A DNA stretch of 64,000 bases. Source: Cordilura impudica. Lineage: Eukaryota > Arthropoda > Insecta > Diptera > Scathophagidae. Location of the stretch: contig OY821517.1 of assembly GCA_963682025.1 (NCBI GenBank), forward strand, positions 105,220,972-105,284,971. The letters run 5' to 3'. Shown here one piece after another: positions 20,986 to 31,952 of the stretch (the first letter of the stretch is position 1; each line of letters opens with the position of its first letter). The translations under genes were made by a program, and so were the position numbers. The notes beneath the pieces are model-generated. The model saw nothing but the letters and a program-made list of their open reading frames with translations. It had not been told where the DNA came from and ran no database searches.

Positions 20986-21727
20986 TTATTTCCTAAAACG
21001 AAGATCTAGCACATGGTGTCTTTTCGGTCTATTTACCTCTTCACTATCATCCAGTAAGCTAATTGCAAGTAAACTTGAATGATTACTTAATCCTTCAAGA
21101 TATTTTCAGCTAATACTACAAATTTGTTCTTTAACTTTTGGTATTGTTATTGTTTGTTATAAAGCAGGGTGCGTTGAACATCATCCTTAAAGTTTTAGAT
21201 TGATAACGTTGAAGAATTTCAGTGTTAGAATTGGTTGCAGTAGCCCACAGTTGAATTTCGTATGTCCACAAAGGTTTCAAAATAGTCTTATATAGCAATA
21301 CTTTGTTTTCAAGGCTTAACTCTGAGATTTGGCCAAGCAACCAATATACGTTTAGTTTTTATGTCAAAATGATTTATTTTTGCCTTTATATGGTTCTTCC
21401 ATGTCAATCTTCTAAGTAAATTCCTCCCAAGGTATTTTACACAATCCGATTTAGGTATTTCCTCTCCATTTAAAAACTTTAAAGGACAATCACCCTTTCT
21501 TCGAGTAAATGTGATATGTGTTGACTTTTCAACATTTCCACATACATATGTATGTTCCACTTCTTCAACCATATACTAATTTTATTGAGTTGTTTTTGTA
21601 CCATTCTTGAGCAATCATAATAACTGATATATTTGTCAAAGATAACTTGATCAAAAAAAATTAAATAAAAATTGCGAAGAAAGTTAAGAGGTAAAACGTG
21701 TATTAAGATTTTTTCAATCTCAGTCCT
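20986..21727 (-). pseudogene. Jockey-like LINE RT C-terminus (left arm)
   Basis: The C-terminal third of a Jockey-clade reverse transcriptase. Read on the minus strand: KWNIHMYVEMLKSQH, then CPLKFLNGEEIPKSDCVKYL, RRLTWKNHI, then after a frameshift ENKVLLYKTILKPLWTYEIQ, LWATATNSN, EILQRYQSKTLRMM, and after another shift a tail ending LDLRFRK-stop. These are the palm-edge and thumb motifs (KYLG, LTWKxHI, LKPxWxY) of Jockey. The FADD active site and everything upstream are absent; a 257-bp MITE lies at that border. At least two frameshifts make it non-functional. The 3' UTR continues to about 20870. Confidence 0.85.
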
Positions 21728-21984
21728 TAATTCTGTGGTCACAAGCATTAACCGCCTAAGTCGAAAATCATGCTTTTGAGAAAAATAACTTTTTATATAA
21801 ATGTTATGGGGCTTCATTACGACTTATGTGAGAATGTTTTCATTAATAACTTTTTAATAAACAGTGTTAGAGAAATGAGGATTTCACGTATATATAAAGC
21901 GTTTTTAGTAGAATATGATAGTATACATAACTCAAGTCATTCTTAAGTCGACTTAGGCGGTTATCGCTTGTGACCACAGAATTA
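21728..21984. mobile_element. 257-bp MITE (left arm)
   Basis: The ends TAATTCTGTGGTCACAAGC and its inverse at 21966-21984 form TIRs that continue as TAACCGCCTAAGTCG for about 35 bp. A partner copy is at 25271-25527. Confidence 0.85.
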
Positions 21985-22176
21985 TATTATATTTACTGAT
22001 TGTTAAATATTATTGTGTGCAATATAATAAACTCGTTGTTGAAAAAGATTTCAAGTAACAAAAATGTTTATTAAATTAACTAAATCGATTGTTGGTGTTT
22101 TTTTAATTAAGAAATTAAGTGAATTGTCAAAAATGGTAGTTAATATCACAATGCATTTGTCGTAATATTTTTCTGT

Positions 22177-25077
22177 AATATAATTAAGATGGCAAATCTA
22201 AACCGATCAGCATATTTAATTGCGAAAGTCTTGAGAATGACAAGAACTGATGTAGATAATGTCCTTGTAGGTTACACACAGAAAAAGGATTGATTAGAAT
22301 ACGGTTACCACGGTTATTAGAAAAATGTTATTAGGTAATTAGAATTTTTATATTAATATTTAAATTGTTTAAATAGCTGTAGAGTTTCTTCACTAACAAC
22401 CTTATAAATAAAATTTTTATAAAATCAATCAACGTCTTTGAACAAATTACAATGTTGAACAACTTCGAGGTCATTGTCTGGGGGGTGAGAAATTCCAAGT
22501 CAGGTGGAAAGTACTAAACCAGTATAGTAAAACCCCCATGTTACCGGCATTTTATTTCACAAATTAAAACAAAAAAAAAAACAAAGAAAAATAACGGTAA
22601 TTAAGTGTTACGATTGGTGAATTTTAGATGAACAGAGTTGAATTAGCTAAACAGTGTCAAGTTTTTGCATTTATTACCTTCAATTATTGGATATTACTGT
22701 TTCTAATTAGTTGCACGTAGCTGTAAATCGTATTAAGTACATAAGGTGGCGACTTCTCACAGCCAACAGGAATTTGTTTTTAAATACGATTAATACCGAA
22801 TCCATTCCTAAAGCAACATGAGGTATCTTCGTATTTTACAATAAATCTACTGGTGTATGGTACAAACAAATAATGTCAATTTCGGATCAAGTGATGCGAA
22901 TCCAAACAACTGTAAAGGATTGTGAACAATAGAAAAATATGGACGTCTTAAAAACAGTTTTTGTTCGAAAATGTTCCAGCAAAGGGATCACTGAAAATAT
23001 TATATTGGGAGGTATTCCTGAAAAACGTAAAATTTTCATACACAAAAATTAATTTTTGCAAAATAACACTTATAATTTGTTAATTCAGTTGGCTGCAATT
23101 CTTATTAAAATCAATTATTTCATTTAAAAGTTATTGTGATTTTGTTGAGTTACAAATTATTGTAGAATTGGGTAACAATGGGGTAATATTCGCACAATAT
23201 TACCTACAAGAAGGTAAAAGTCCCAATTTTTCACTTTACATGGGTAGCACTTTTAGGCTTTTCGAGGGATACATAAATATGGTTACATTTTATTTAAAAT
23301 ATAAAAAAAAAAAAATGTTTGAAAATAGTGTTAATAAAATGTGATTTTTATTTGGCCAGAAAAGAAAACGGCTTCAGATTCTTTCTTTTCCATATAAAAA
23401 AATTACAATATTCCTATAAGGATTTTTTTAGATTTTGGGGACTTTTTCACATAACTTTTTACTATAGAAAAACCTCAGTTTCTAAAAAAACTTTACCCTT
23501 AAGAATCAAAACCACCATTCAAAGAACTTCTTTATTTATTAAAATGAAATAAAAATTCAACAATTCTTATTCCACTTTTATATAACATTTAATAGTTTTT
23601 TTGTTTGATTTAAAGAAAAATTATTTAATCTTGGGCTCTCCCGTACCATGATTGTATTTGTTTTATTCTTCAATCGACTTGACTTGGTAACATAATTTAA
23701 AGATTTATATCAAAACTAATACACATTAAAACAGCAGCAGAAACTTAAACAGTTACAACATCATTATTGTGATACACATATTTACTTGTACTCGTACATA
23801 ATAATATGTACAAGATGAAGAAGAGGAAAAACTTATCAGGGACAATGATTTTTTTTTTGCTGCTTGTTTTTCCACATTTAACTTTATCGTTTTTTTCTTC
23901 TCTGTTTAAACAACAAATTATAGGGGTTGTTTTCACAGCTGCTGCTTAACTAACAAGTTAACCTAACTAGTTAGAAAAAAATTAAGTTTATTCTAAAATA
24001 ATTAAATTTTTGGGATTTACCAAGAGGTAAAAATGTTAAAAAAAAATGTAATAAAAAATTAAAATGTTGAAAAAATTTAAAGTTCATTGTATGCATAAGA
24101 GCATGAAGGGAGAAGTGTTAATGTTTAGACGGTCTCGAATCGAATTCAATTTTCAAAATTAAGTTGATAAAAGGAGTCTAAAGAAAATGAGAACTAAATA
24201 AAAACCCAAATGAGTCAAGCTCTGTATTTCAATTTAGAAACAAATAAGTGGACTCTGCTGTCTATCATACGATAGAAGAACATCTACCAGAATAAAAAAC
24301 AAAAACTAACTCCAGCGGAAAGTTTTAGTTTTTTTTTTAAGCAAATAAGTTCAAAACACTTACGATATACCGCAAAGAAGCTGTAAACCGATAAATTCAT
24401 TCATTAGAACTGATTTAATTATATTAATATTGTGCAATATATTATATTGCACATCTTCCGGATCACAAAGAATCTATTACATGGCTTTGGATGGCTTTTC
24501 CAATTAAGAATTGTTAAAACCGAAAGATTTAAAATGAAAATATATTTGGAAGTGAAATTTTAATGCAACATTTAGGAATTGATCCTTTTTTTAATGTTCC
24601 TGTTGTTGTTGCTGTTTATTGTAATGTGTATTGTATAACATTTGTGGTGGTAGTAATCGTCGTTGTTGGTTGTTTAGTTATATAAATTAGATATTGGGTT
24701 GTTAACTTGTATCTTTCTTATGTACAGAACATATTGGCAATTAAATTTAGCAAAAAGAAAACAAATAAAAATACAAATACATACAACTGTATATAATTTT
24801 AGATATAAAATAAGAACTTAAGATATTTGTGTTATTGACACTGGCGCCAAACATCCACTTACTCGTAAACGTGCGGCAAATTATTTTTTCTCTTTTTTTT
24901 CAATAAAGTGGCAAAATGAAAACATCTTTATTTGTTAGAATTAGTTCGCAGATCAATAGCTTAGTACAATTGTTAAAAAAATATCAACATATTTTTGGAA
25001 TTTTCAAAATATTTAATCTATTTTTTATTGATTTGGATCTCAAAACAAAATATTATAATTTTTCTTTATTAAAAAAA
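22177..25077. other. Spacer of the large palindrome
   Basis: About 2.9 kb of AT-rich sequence with no recognisable gene. It contains copy 2 of the 70-bp dispersed repeat (22469-22534) and a short frame at 22190 (MANLNRSAYLIAKV) that stops after about 30 codons or less. Nothing here explains the palindrome. Confidence 0.6.
22469..22534 (+). repeat. Dispersed 70-bp repeat, copy 2
   Basis: It shares GTGAGAAATTCCAAGTCAGG and CAGTATAGTAAAAC with the copy at 14541. Confidence 0.75.
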
Positions 25078-25270
25078 CACAGAAAAATATTACGACAAAT
25101 CCATTGTGATATTAACTACCATTTTTGACAATTCACTTAACTTTTTAATTAAAAAAACACCAACAATCGATTTAGTTAATTTAATAAACATTTTTGTTAC
25201 TTGAAATCTTTTTCAACAACGAGTTTATTATATTGCACACAATAATTGTTAAGAATCAGTATATATAATA

Positions 25271-25527
25271 TAATTCAGTGGTCGCAAGCGATAACCGCCT
25301 AAGTCGACTTAAGAATGATTTGAGTTATGTAAACTATCATATTCTACTAAAAACGCTTTATATATATGTGAAATCCCCATTTCTTTAACACTGTTTATTA
25401 AAAAGTTATTAATGAAAACATTCTCACATAAGTCGTAATGAAGCCCCATAACATTTATATAAAAAGTTATTTTTCTCAAAAGCATGATTTTCGACTTAGG
25501 CGGTTAATGCTTGTGAACACAGAATTA
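25271..25527. mobile_element. 257-bp MITE (right arm)
   Basis: Same element as 21728-21984 in the mirrored position; the ends are TAATTCAGTGGTCGCAAGC and TTGTGAACACAGAATTA. Confidence 0.85.
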
Positions 25528-26269
25528 AGGACTGAGATTGAAAAAATCTTAATACACGTTTTTCCTCTTAACTTTCTTCGCAATTTTTATTTAATTTTTT
25601 TTGATCAAGTTATCTTTGACAAATATATCAGTTATTATGATTGCTCAGGAATGGAACAAAAACAACTCAATAAAATTAGTATATGGTTGAAGAAGTGGAA
25701 CATACATATGTATGTGTAAATGTTGAAAAGTCAACACATATCACATTTACTCGAAGAAAGGGTGATTGTCCTTCAACGTTTTTAAATGAAGAGGAAATCC
25801 CTAAATCAGATTGTACAAAATACCTTGGGATAAATTTACTTAGAAGATTGACATGGAAGAACCATATAAAGGCAAAAATAAATCGTTTTGACATAAAAAC
25901 TAAACGTATATTGGTTGCTTGGCCAAATCTCAGAGTTAAGCCTTGAAAACAAAGTATTGCTATATAAGACTATTTTGAAACCTGTGTGGTCATACGAAAT
26001 TCAACTGTGGGCTACTGCAAGCAATTCTAGCATTGAAATTCTTCAGCGTTATCAATCTAAAACTTTAAGGATGATGTTCAACGCAACCTGCTTTATAACA
26101 AACAATAACAATACCAAAAGTTAAAGAACAAATTTGTAGTATTAGCTGAAGATATCTTGATGGATTAAGTAATCATTCAAGTTTACTTGCAATTAGCTTA
26201 CTGGATGATAGTGAAGAGGTAAATAGACCGAAAAGACACCATGTGCTAGATCTTCGTTTTAGGAAATAA
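25528..26269 (+). pseudogene. Jockey-like LINE RT C-terminus (right arm)
   Basis: Mirrored copy of the left-arm fragment. It reads QKQLNKISIWLKKWNIHMYV, HITFTRRKGDCPSTF, CTKYLGINLLRRLTWKNHI, then in a second frame LYKTILKPVWSYEIQLW, SNSSIEILQRYQSKTLRMM, and finally ISLLDDSEEVNRPKRHHVLD with LRFRK and TAA at 26267-26269. KYLG is intact here where the left arm has KYLGR. Frameshifts occur at similar places in both arms, so the damage predates the duplication. The 3' UTR runs on past the family A insertion to an A-rich end near 26826. Confidence 0.85.
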
Positions 26270-26391
26270 TAGTTGTAAATATGTAAAATTAAGGTATATA
26301 TATGAAATAAAAATAGACCTAATTCTTATGTAAGTTACATGAGTATGTAATTGTATACGACTCTAGATGTGGAGGTTGAAACTAATGTTAT

Positions 26392-26756
26392 TGATGTGTA
26401 AACATCTTTACGCGCAGGGGAGTAAATTTCTATTTCACAATACAATCACAAAAACAGCGTAACATGTGAGTTTATATGTTACGCTGTGAGCCGTAAGACA
26501 AATCGGTGTGACTTATGATTGTATTGATGAAAAAATTATGATATAAAATTGTTTCAGCTAATTCAACAACTCTTTACTGTAAAATGTTAAAAATTTCACA
26601 ATATAAACGTATAACATATACATAATTCAACAACCCCACAAATTTGCTATAAGTGATACATAGATGGCGCTTTCTATTTTATTTTAAAAAAGTGACATAA
26701 AAAGTCTTTAATTACCAGATGTTTACATATCTCCCCTGTGATCGGACTCACATGAT
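26392..26756 (-). repeat. Family A repeat, copy 3 (right arm)
   Basis: Inverted relative to copies 1 and 2. It interrupts the Jockey 3' UTR, whose tail resumes as TTATCTTTAATCCATTTG and ends in an A-rich tract. Confidence 0.85.
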
Positions 26757-26825
26757 TTTTACTTATCTTTAATCCATTTGATTATTATTGTTAAATAGAT
26801 TATAAATCAAAGCTTATAAAAAAAA

Positions 26826-27098
26826 ACTATGTGAGTCCGATCAGAGGGGAGATGTGTAAACATCTATTTACACATCAATTAAAATCAAACAGTAAGCGCC
26901 ATCTATGTATAGCAACTGCTATAGTTGTTTGCTATAATTTATGGCGCTTGGTTGTTGAATTGGCTAAATAACTTTAAATCATAATCTTTGCATCAATACA
27001 CTTACATATACTCATACCGATTTTCCCTTACGCTGTTTTTGTGATTGTATTGTGAAATAGATTTTTAGCCCCCTGAGCGCATAGGTGTTTACACATCA
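26826..27098 (+). repeat. Family A repeat, copy 4
   Basis: Shorter internally (273 bp) but with the same ends, CTATGTGAGTCCGATCAG and GTGTTTACACATCA. It abuts the 5' part of DD37E copy 1. Confidence 0.8.
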
Positions 27099-27169
27099 AA
27101 AAGTTATTATGATTAATGACAACCCTGATCATTTGTTATTAGTTTGATTAAAATGGGTACGTGCTAAAG

Positions 27170-27813
27170 TTATTAAAAATTTTCAAACTGCTTTCAATGT
27201 TGTAACAAAGTACAAGGAGAATTTGACCATTAATGGAACCATTGTTACGGAAGAAATAAAGTTCCACAAGAAAATAGAAAGCATATAGAAAAGAGCTCCC
27301 AATACATCCGGTAGAAAAGCAGCCCGGTTAGCTCAGTGCTCGGACTATTTGGTGCGAAAAGTTAAAGCCAATGCAGGTTTGAAAACGTTCAAAGTCCAAA
27401 CGATACAGACAAGGAATTTTTTAGAAAGTTTAGAGGCCAAAAAAGAGCACGGAAATTGAAATTATGTTTTATAAAAAATAGATTTCTAGCAACTTCCTGG
27501 TCCAAATTGTTATGTTGCTTATGCTCTAGGTAATGTCGAAAATAAGGTTAGGACCCAAAAGCAGATGAAATTCCCAAAAAAGTTGCTGGTATGGCAAGCA
27601 ATATGCAGTTGCAGCATAAGAAGGAAGTCATTTGTTAGAATGGGCTCTATAAATACCGAATTTTTTTATTTACCTTTATTTGTTTTGAGTTTTACAAATT
27701 ATAAGATTTTACAAATGTATCACAGCAATTGACAACATATGTATTTAAAAGTATAGACAAGAATATACTACAGTTTAAGGAAAAAGTAGTGGTTTAGAGA
27801 AAAAACCTTATAG

Positions 27814-27844
<31 letters not shown>

Positions 27845-28360
27845 TAGATTCAAAGCTTTAATTGGAAAATAAATCACGATTTTTCGAATTCATACTTGCA
27901 GAGATCTTATAGTATCGAAGTTGGAACTCCGACATCTTTCGACAATGATAGATATTATGTAAATTTGTCGATAGTTTTATGACTAAAATGATGTAGGAGC
28001 GAAGTCGAATACTTTGGTCTCAGGTTGTTTTGCAAAATCGAAATTTATATTAAGGAGTGTTTGAAAAAAGGACTTCTTCCTTCTATGAGCTAATACTATG
28101 TGTCCACATATTCTATTAGCCTGATTTGGCATCCTGTCACTACGGTAAGAAAGCTCTTGAGTGGTACAAGAACAGTAACGTGTTTTTTTCTTAATCAAGG
28201 GAGGCAAATCATCAAAACTGTCCGGAACTTAGGCCTATGGAGAGATATTGGGCACTTGTGAAAAGGGAACTGAAGAACACAAAATATGGAAGATTTTAAA
28301 CAGAGATGGACTAGCTATTCCAAAAAAGTGACAGAAACCTTTACAAAATCCACAACGGAA
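27170..28360 (+). pseudogene. DD37E-type transposase, copy 1, broken
   Basis: Pieces in order: RAKVIKNFQ-like start near 27160, TSGRKAARLAQCSDYLV near 27318-27352, LLVWQAICS near 27580, PDLASCHYGKKALEWYKN near 28118-28165, and ELRPMERYWALVKRELKN near 28225-28275. The D of PDLASC and the E of RPMERYW are 37 residues apart once the frame is followed, the spacing of the DD37E group known from mosquitoes. The first catalytic region seen in copy 2 is deleted here. Frameshifts, stops and the LINE insertion make it dead. Confidence 0.75.
27661..28031 (-). mobile_element. 5'-truncated LINE 3' end with CGAA duplication
   Basis: On the minus strand the segment ends ACAAATAAAGGTAAATAAAAAAA, that is a polyadenylation signal and A tail, written here as the T run from 27661. 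CGAA flanks it at 27657-27660 and 28032-28035. DD37E copy 2 has the uninterrupted sequence. A 27-base A run lies at 27818-27844. The source LINE was not identified. Confidence 0.7.
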
Positions 28361-28548
28361 TGGTTTCAGGAGATAGGGATAAGTTGATAAGGAGTGATTG
28401 GAGATATAAAATATGTATATATTTTTTAAGCTTTAATATAACTTTAATAAAATAAAAATAAAAAATAAAATAAAAACTCGAAGCTCAATAGTTTCTTATT
28501 ATTTCTTTTTATTTATGTTAAGTTTTTTTCGTTCTCACTCCTTATATT

Positions 28549-29162
28549 ATTATTAGCTAATCATGTTTTCTACGTTTCTCATATTAAGAAATAAATTTGT
28601 TACAAAGTAATAAAGTTGTTGACCTCATCATACTGAAAAAATTAATTTTTTTAATGTTTTATTTTTTTTTATATTAAAAAAATACATAATTATTAATATT
28701 AAAATTAATTATATTAATAAATAAATAAATAAATAAATTAGAGTGGGATGTAATTGCACAACATTTCATCCTCTGACCTACTGTAATATAATTAAATATC
28801 ATATTCGTTAAAAAAAATAATATATTTTCTGTCATTAAAGGTTTATTTTAAATATTTTTTTTTTTAGAATTTGCTTCTCTTACCGACTCTGCAATAATTC
28901 TTGTAGTAGTGTATGAAATTCAAATATATACTACTTACTATTTTTTCGTTCATAATTGTATCTTTTGCAATAAACGTAAGAATTGGAGTATGGGGATTTG
29001 TTTTACCTTTAGCTACATTATTAGATTAGCTCTCCTCAACTATGTATATTTTGAGACGAAGCGGTCCCTGATATCCATATTTTAATTGGAGGCCGAATAC
29101 AAAAATCACACAAAAATCCATTAATGGGGTTTTCCATTTTGTTTCACAGATATATGTATATA
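28549..29162. other. AT-rich DNA, no gene
   Basis: It contains an (ATAA)n run at about 28717-28739. No other structure was recognised. Confidence 0.5.
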
Positions 29163-29523
29163 CCGTGAGTGACAATACATTGGAAACTTTTACAAAATTC
29201 TTAATTTGAAAATTTTGTTTTTAATAATTTCCTAAAATTATGTTGTTTTTCCCCTCTTTGTGGTGGTCTCTATCGAAAGATAACAAATTTGTTACAAACA
29301 ATACAATAAAAAAATAGATAAACGAAAAAAAAAGCATTTTCTTGGGATGCCAAAACAATGGAAACTTTGAAACTTCTGCACCAAAGTTAATTAAAACAAA
29401 AATAGAAAATGCTGTGAAAGAAAATGTATAAAATCTTAACCACTCTTTAAATATTTATAGTTTCTAACGTTTCCTTTCAGCTGTTTTGTAAACACAATTG
29501 GATTTTTCAATATTTTAATCTTA

Positions 29524-29889
29524 TCTATAATATTAATAGGCTAGGCGATTTCTGGTAACCGATGTTTTGTTCTACCGTTTTATCCCGAATTTGACCAAAA
29601 GTGTATTATTTGAAAGGTATTTCTTTTTAGCTGTTTTCCAGATTTACAGATTTTTAAATTTTATCCTTTATTTTGAGTAAATTGCATTTAAAGTGGCTAC
29701 TAACACATACACCAAATCATACATATGCTATATGTGTTTTATTAAATTTGTTAATGCGTTTGTTAATGAGTTTGTTATCTTCATTCACAATAATAATAAA
29801 CCAAAAAGTGTTGGTTTGTGAATTGGTTAAGTTGAAAAATAAAGTTGCCTAAAAACTGCACTCGAATTTCGAGCGCTGGAATCTGCTAA
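29524..29889 (+). mobile_element. Non-autonomous Helitron, full-length copy
   Basis: 366 bp. It begins TCTATAATATTAATAGGC after A and ends with the hairpin GCACTCGAATTTCGAGCGC, then TGGAATCTGCTAA before T. TC start, near-terminal hairpin, CTRR end and insertion between A and T are all Helitron hallmarks. No RepHel protein. It is inserted in the Tc1 element upstream of its transposase. Confidence 0.85.
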
Positions 29890-29909
29890 TAATTAATTAT
29901 TACAAAATA

Positions 29910-30800
29910 ATGTCAGGAATAAGGTTTTGTGAAGAGTTAAAAACCAGAATAGTATGCGATTTTACTGCTGGATATAAGCAAAAGAACATGTGCGAGAAAC
30001 ATTCTATGAATAAATCCATAATTTAAAAAATTTACAAGATATATTATGAAAGAGGTGGCGACTCAACATTTAGGCGATATGCTCCGTTACACGATTCAAG
30101 GGAAGATAATTTAATAGCAAAAGAGCTTGAAAAATTAAGAAAATGCTACCTAAAGGGGTCATTAAAAATCTGAAACTAAAAATATGAGCGCAAACTGTTT
30201 CCCGACGAGCAATTGAGGATGATCTTGGTTGTTATCGGCCTGTCTGGGTCGCATAAATTTGGCTAAGAAACATATAAATTGGTCAAGACAGAATTGGAAT
30301 ACTTTTCTCTTTTCAGATGAGTCCAAATTTTATTTAAGAGGCCATGATGGAAAAACGTTTGTACGACGACCAAAGGGAAAAAGACTAGATCCAAAATATA
30401 TAAATAAAACTATTGGTGGTGGCAATATTATGGTCAAGGAATATTCGGACCAAGGAATGGAGCCTATTCATGTAGGAAAGATACTCTCACTGGAATTAGA
30501 TACAGGCAATTTCTAAACGACATTATGTATCCATACGCAGAGGAAAATATGCCCCTGGGCTGGAAGCTCAAACACTCCTCTAAAGTTGTAATCGAATGGC
30601 TACAATCTAATGGTGTTAGTGATATGCAATGGTCAGTCCAATAACCAGATCTAAATCCCTTAGAAAATCTATGGGAAATTGTAGGTCGAAAAATACGCAC
30701 ACGAAATTATTCAGACAAGACAGATCTCATTAGACAGTTAATTAAGAGTGGCAAAAACTTTCAATGGATATAATCAACAAATTAAATTGACTAGTCCATG
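29910..30800 (+). pseudogene. Tc1 transposase, broken
   Basis: ATG at 29910 opens MSGIRFCEELKTRIVCDF and stops after about 38 codons. Further pieces: the ERGGDSTFRRYAP linker near 30050-30085, then INWSRQNWNTFLFSDESKFY near 30268-30333 with the first catalytic D, GKTFVRRPKGKR, and GGGNIMV at about 30417. The second catalytic region (QQDN) is deleted: the sequence goes straight to LKHSSKVVIEWL. PDLNPLENLWEIVGRKI near 30648-30695 keeps the third acidic residue. It is non-functional; the family is Tc1-like (DD34E-type). Confidence 0.82.
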
Positions 30801-31120
30801 CCTCAGCATTGTGAAGTAGTACTAAATAATAATGGATGTACAACAAAATATTGAAACAAAAATTTAGGCAAAGTTTTCAGTTATTGTATAGTAAAGGTTT
30901 CCAATGTTTTGTCAAATGAATACTTTTAAGTTTTGTTATTTTTTTCTGAAGTTAAGCTTTTTTATGTTAATATTTTTTCTTTTTTAAATGAAGAAAACAC
31001 ACACATTTTTAAATTCATAAAATAATTTTTAGTGTTATGATTCAATTTTTTAGTATTGACCGTTGAAGAAGTCAAAAATATAGCTTGTTAAAAGTTTCCA
31101 TTGTATTGTCTCTCACTGTA

Positions 31121-31796
31121 CTTGCAACAACTGAAATAGTTGTAAAAACTTGCTAATATAATAATTTAGAAACATGTTAATTTTAAACGTTTTAACCGAG
31201 TGCCAACAAATTCTTTTTAATTACTTAATAATTTCTGTCATTTATTTGCTGTGTATTTGAGTTTTAAATTATTTGTATCATTAAAATATGTTTTAATTTA
31301 AAATAAGTTTTCACTAAAGTTAAGTTTATTCAACTCTTTTTTTCTTTCTTTTTTATTTTGCTTAATACATGCTTGATATATTCCCATATTTTTTTTTTTT
31401 TTGTCAATTTATTTGTTCGCTCGTTTTTTTTTTTTGTAGCTGGATTAGCCTTAATAAGAATTGCCACCACTGTTAGTACAAACCATACACAAATAACTTC
31501 GTATAAACGTGCTGTATATTTTTTGTGTGTTATACACGTTGTTATGTTTAGTTAGTTGGAACCCTTTGACAACCCCAGAGTATCATTGAAGATGCATGAA
31601 TGTGCGAGTGTTGATGACAACATGTAGTTTTTCGCTATTACCCAATAAGCAAAATTAATATTATTACTTCAATCACACTAAATTAATGATTAAAAATTGA
31701 AATTTGCATCAAAACGTTTGTTAAAACAAGAAGTAAAGTCGGTATAGTCTGAATGGATTTAATAAATGAATATCAAGAAAATTGAATGACATATAT
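31121..31796. other. Unannotated AT-rich DNA
   Basis: Several T runs; no gene or repeat recognised. Confidence 0.5.
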
Positions 31797-31952
31797 GTGA
31801 CCTTCTACGAGAAAAGGGACCTAGTGTGTCAAAAAACGGGTAGTGTCAAAAACGGTGGATTTTGGTACCTAAAAGGGTGTAGAAACTTTAAATGCGTTTT
31901 TTTTCTCAAAACTTAATTTTCACACACTAGGTCCTTTCTCGGAGAAGGTCAT
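31797..31952. mobile_element. 156-bp MITE with 34-bp TIRs, copy 1
   Basis: The left end GTGACCTTCTACGAGAAAAG and its inverse GGACCTAGTGTG...GGTC frame a short core. ATAT on each side fits a 4-bp duplication, although an AT microsatellite follows. Copy 2 is at 55296-55453. Confidence 0.85.

Larger units (their letters stand above)
20479..22176 (+). repeat. Left arm of a 6.3-kb palindrome
   Basis: About 1.7 kb that matches the reverse complement of 25078-26794 at roughly 95% by eye, with small gaps. From outside in it holds family A copy 2, a Jockey 3' UTR and RT fragment on the minus strand, a 257-bp MITE, and about 190 bp of shared unassigned sequence ending CGTAATATTTTTCTGT. Confidence 0.92.
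25078..26794 (-). repeat. Right arm of the 6.3-kb palindrome
   Basis: Inverted partner of 20479-22176. Scattered substitutions and small gaps between the arms show they have been separate for some time. Confidence 0.92.
27099..28548 (+). mobile_element. DD37E-type Tc1/mariner element, copy 1
   Basis: The 3' end at about 28530-28548 reads CGTTCTCACTCCTTAT; its reverse complement ATAAGGAGTGAG matches the 5' end of copy 2 at 52078 and the fragment at 62666. The 5' TIR is missing, with a family A repeat at that edge. A 371-bp LINE fragment is inserted at 27661-28031. Confidence 0.75.
29163..31118 (+). mobile_element. Tc1-like element with IR/DR-type ends
   Basis: TA flanks both sides (29161-29162, 31119-31120). 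The outer ends are CCGTGAGTGACAATACATTG on the left and CAGTGAGAGACAATACAATG read from the right, both followed by GAAACTTTTA. A second, inner copy of the TGGAAACTTT motif lies near 29354-29373 and, inverted, near 30893-30914, giving the two-direct-repeats-per-end layout of the IR/DR group. A Helitron copy sits inside the left half. Confidence 0.88.

Noticed and set aside
20479..26794. Explanation of the palindrome as a pure assembly artefact
   Set aside because: The arms differ at many positions and by small gaps, which a mirrored duplicate of one read would not show; it still needs long-read confirmation.
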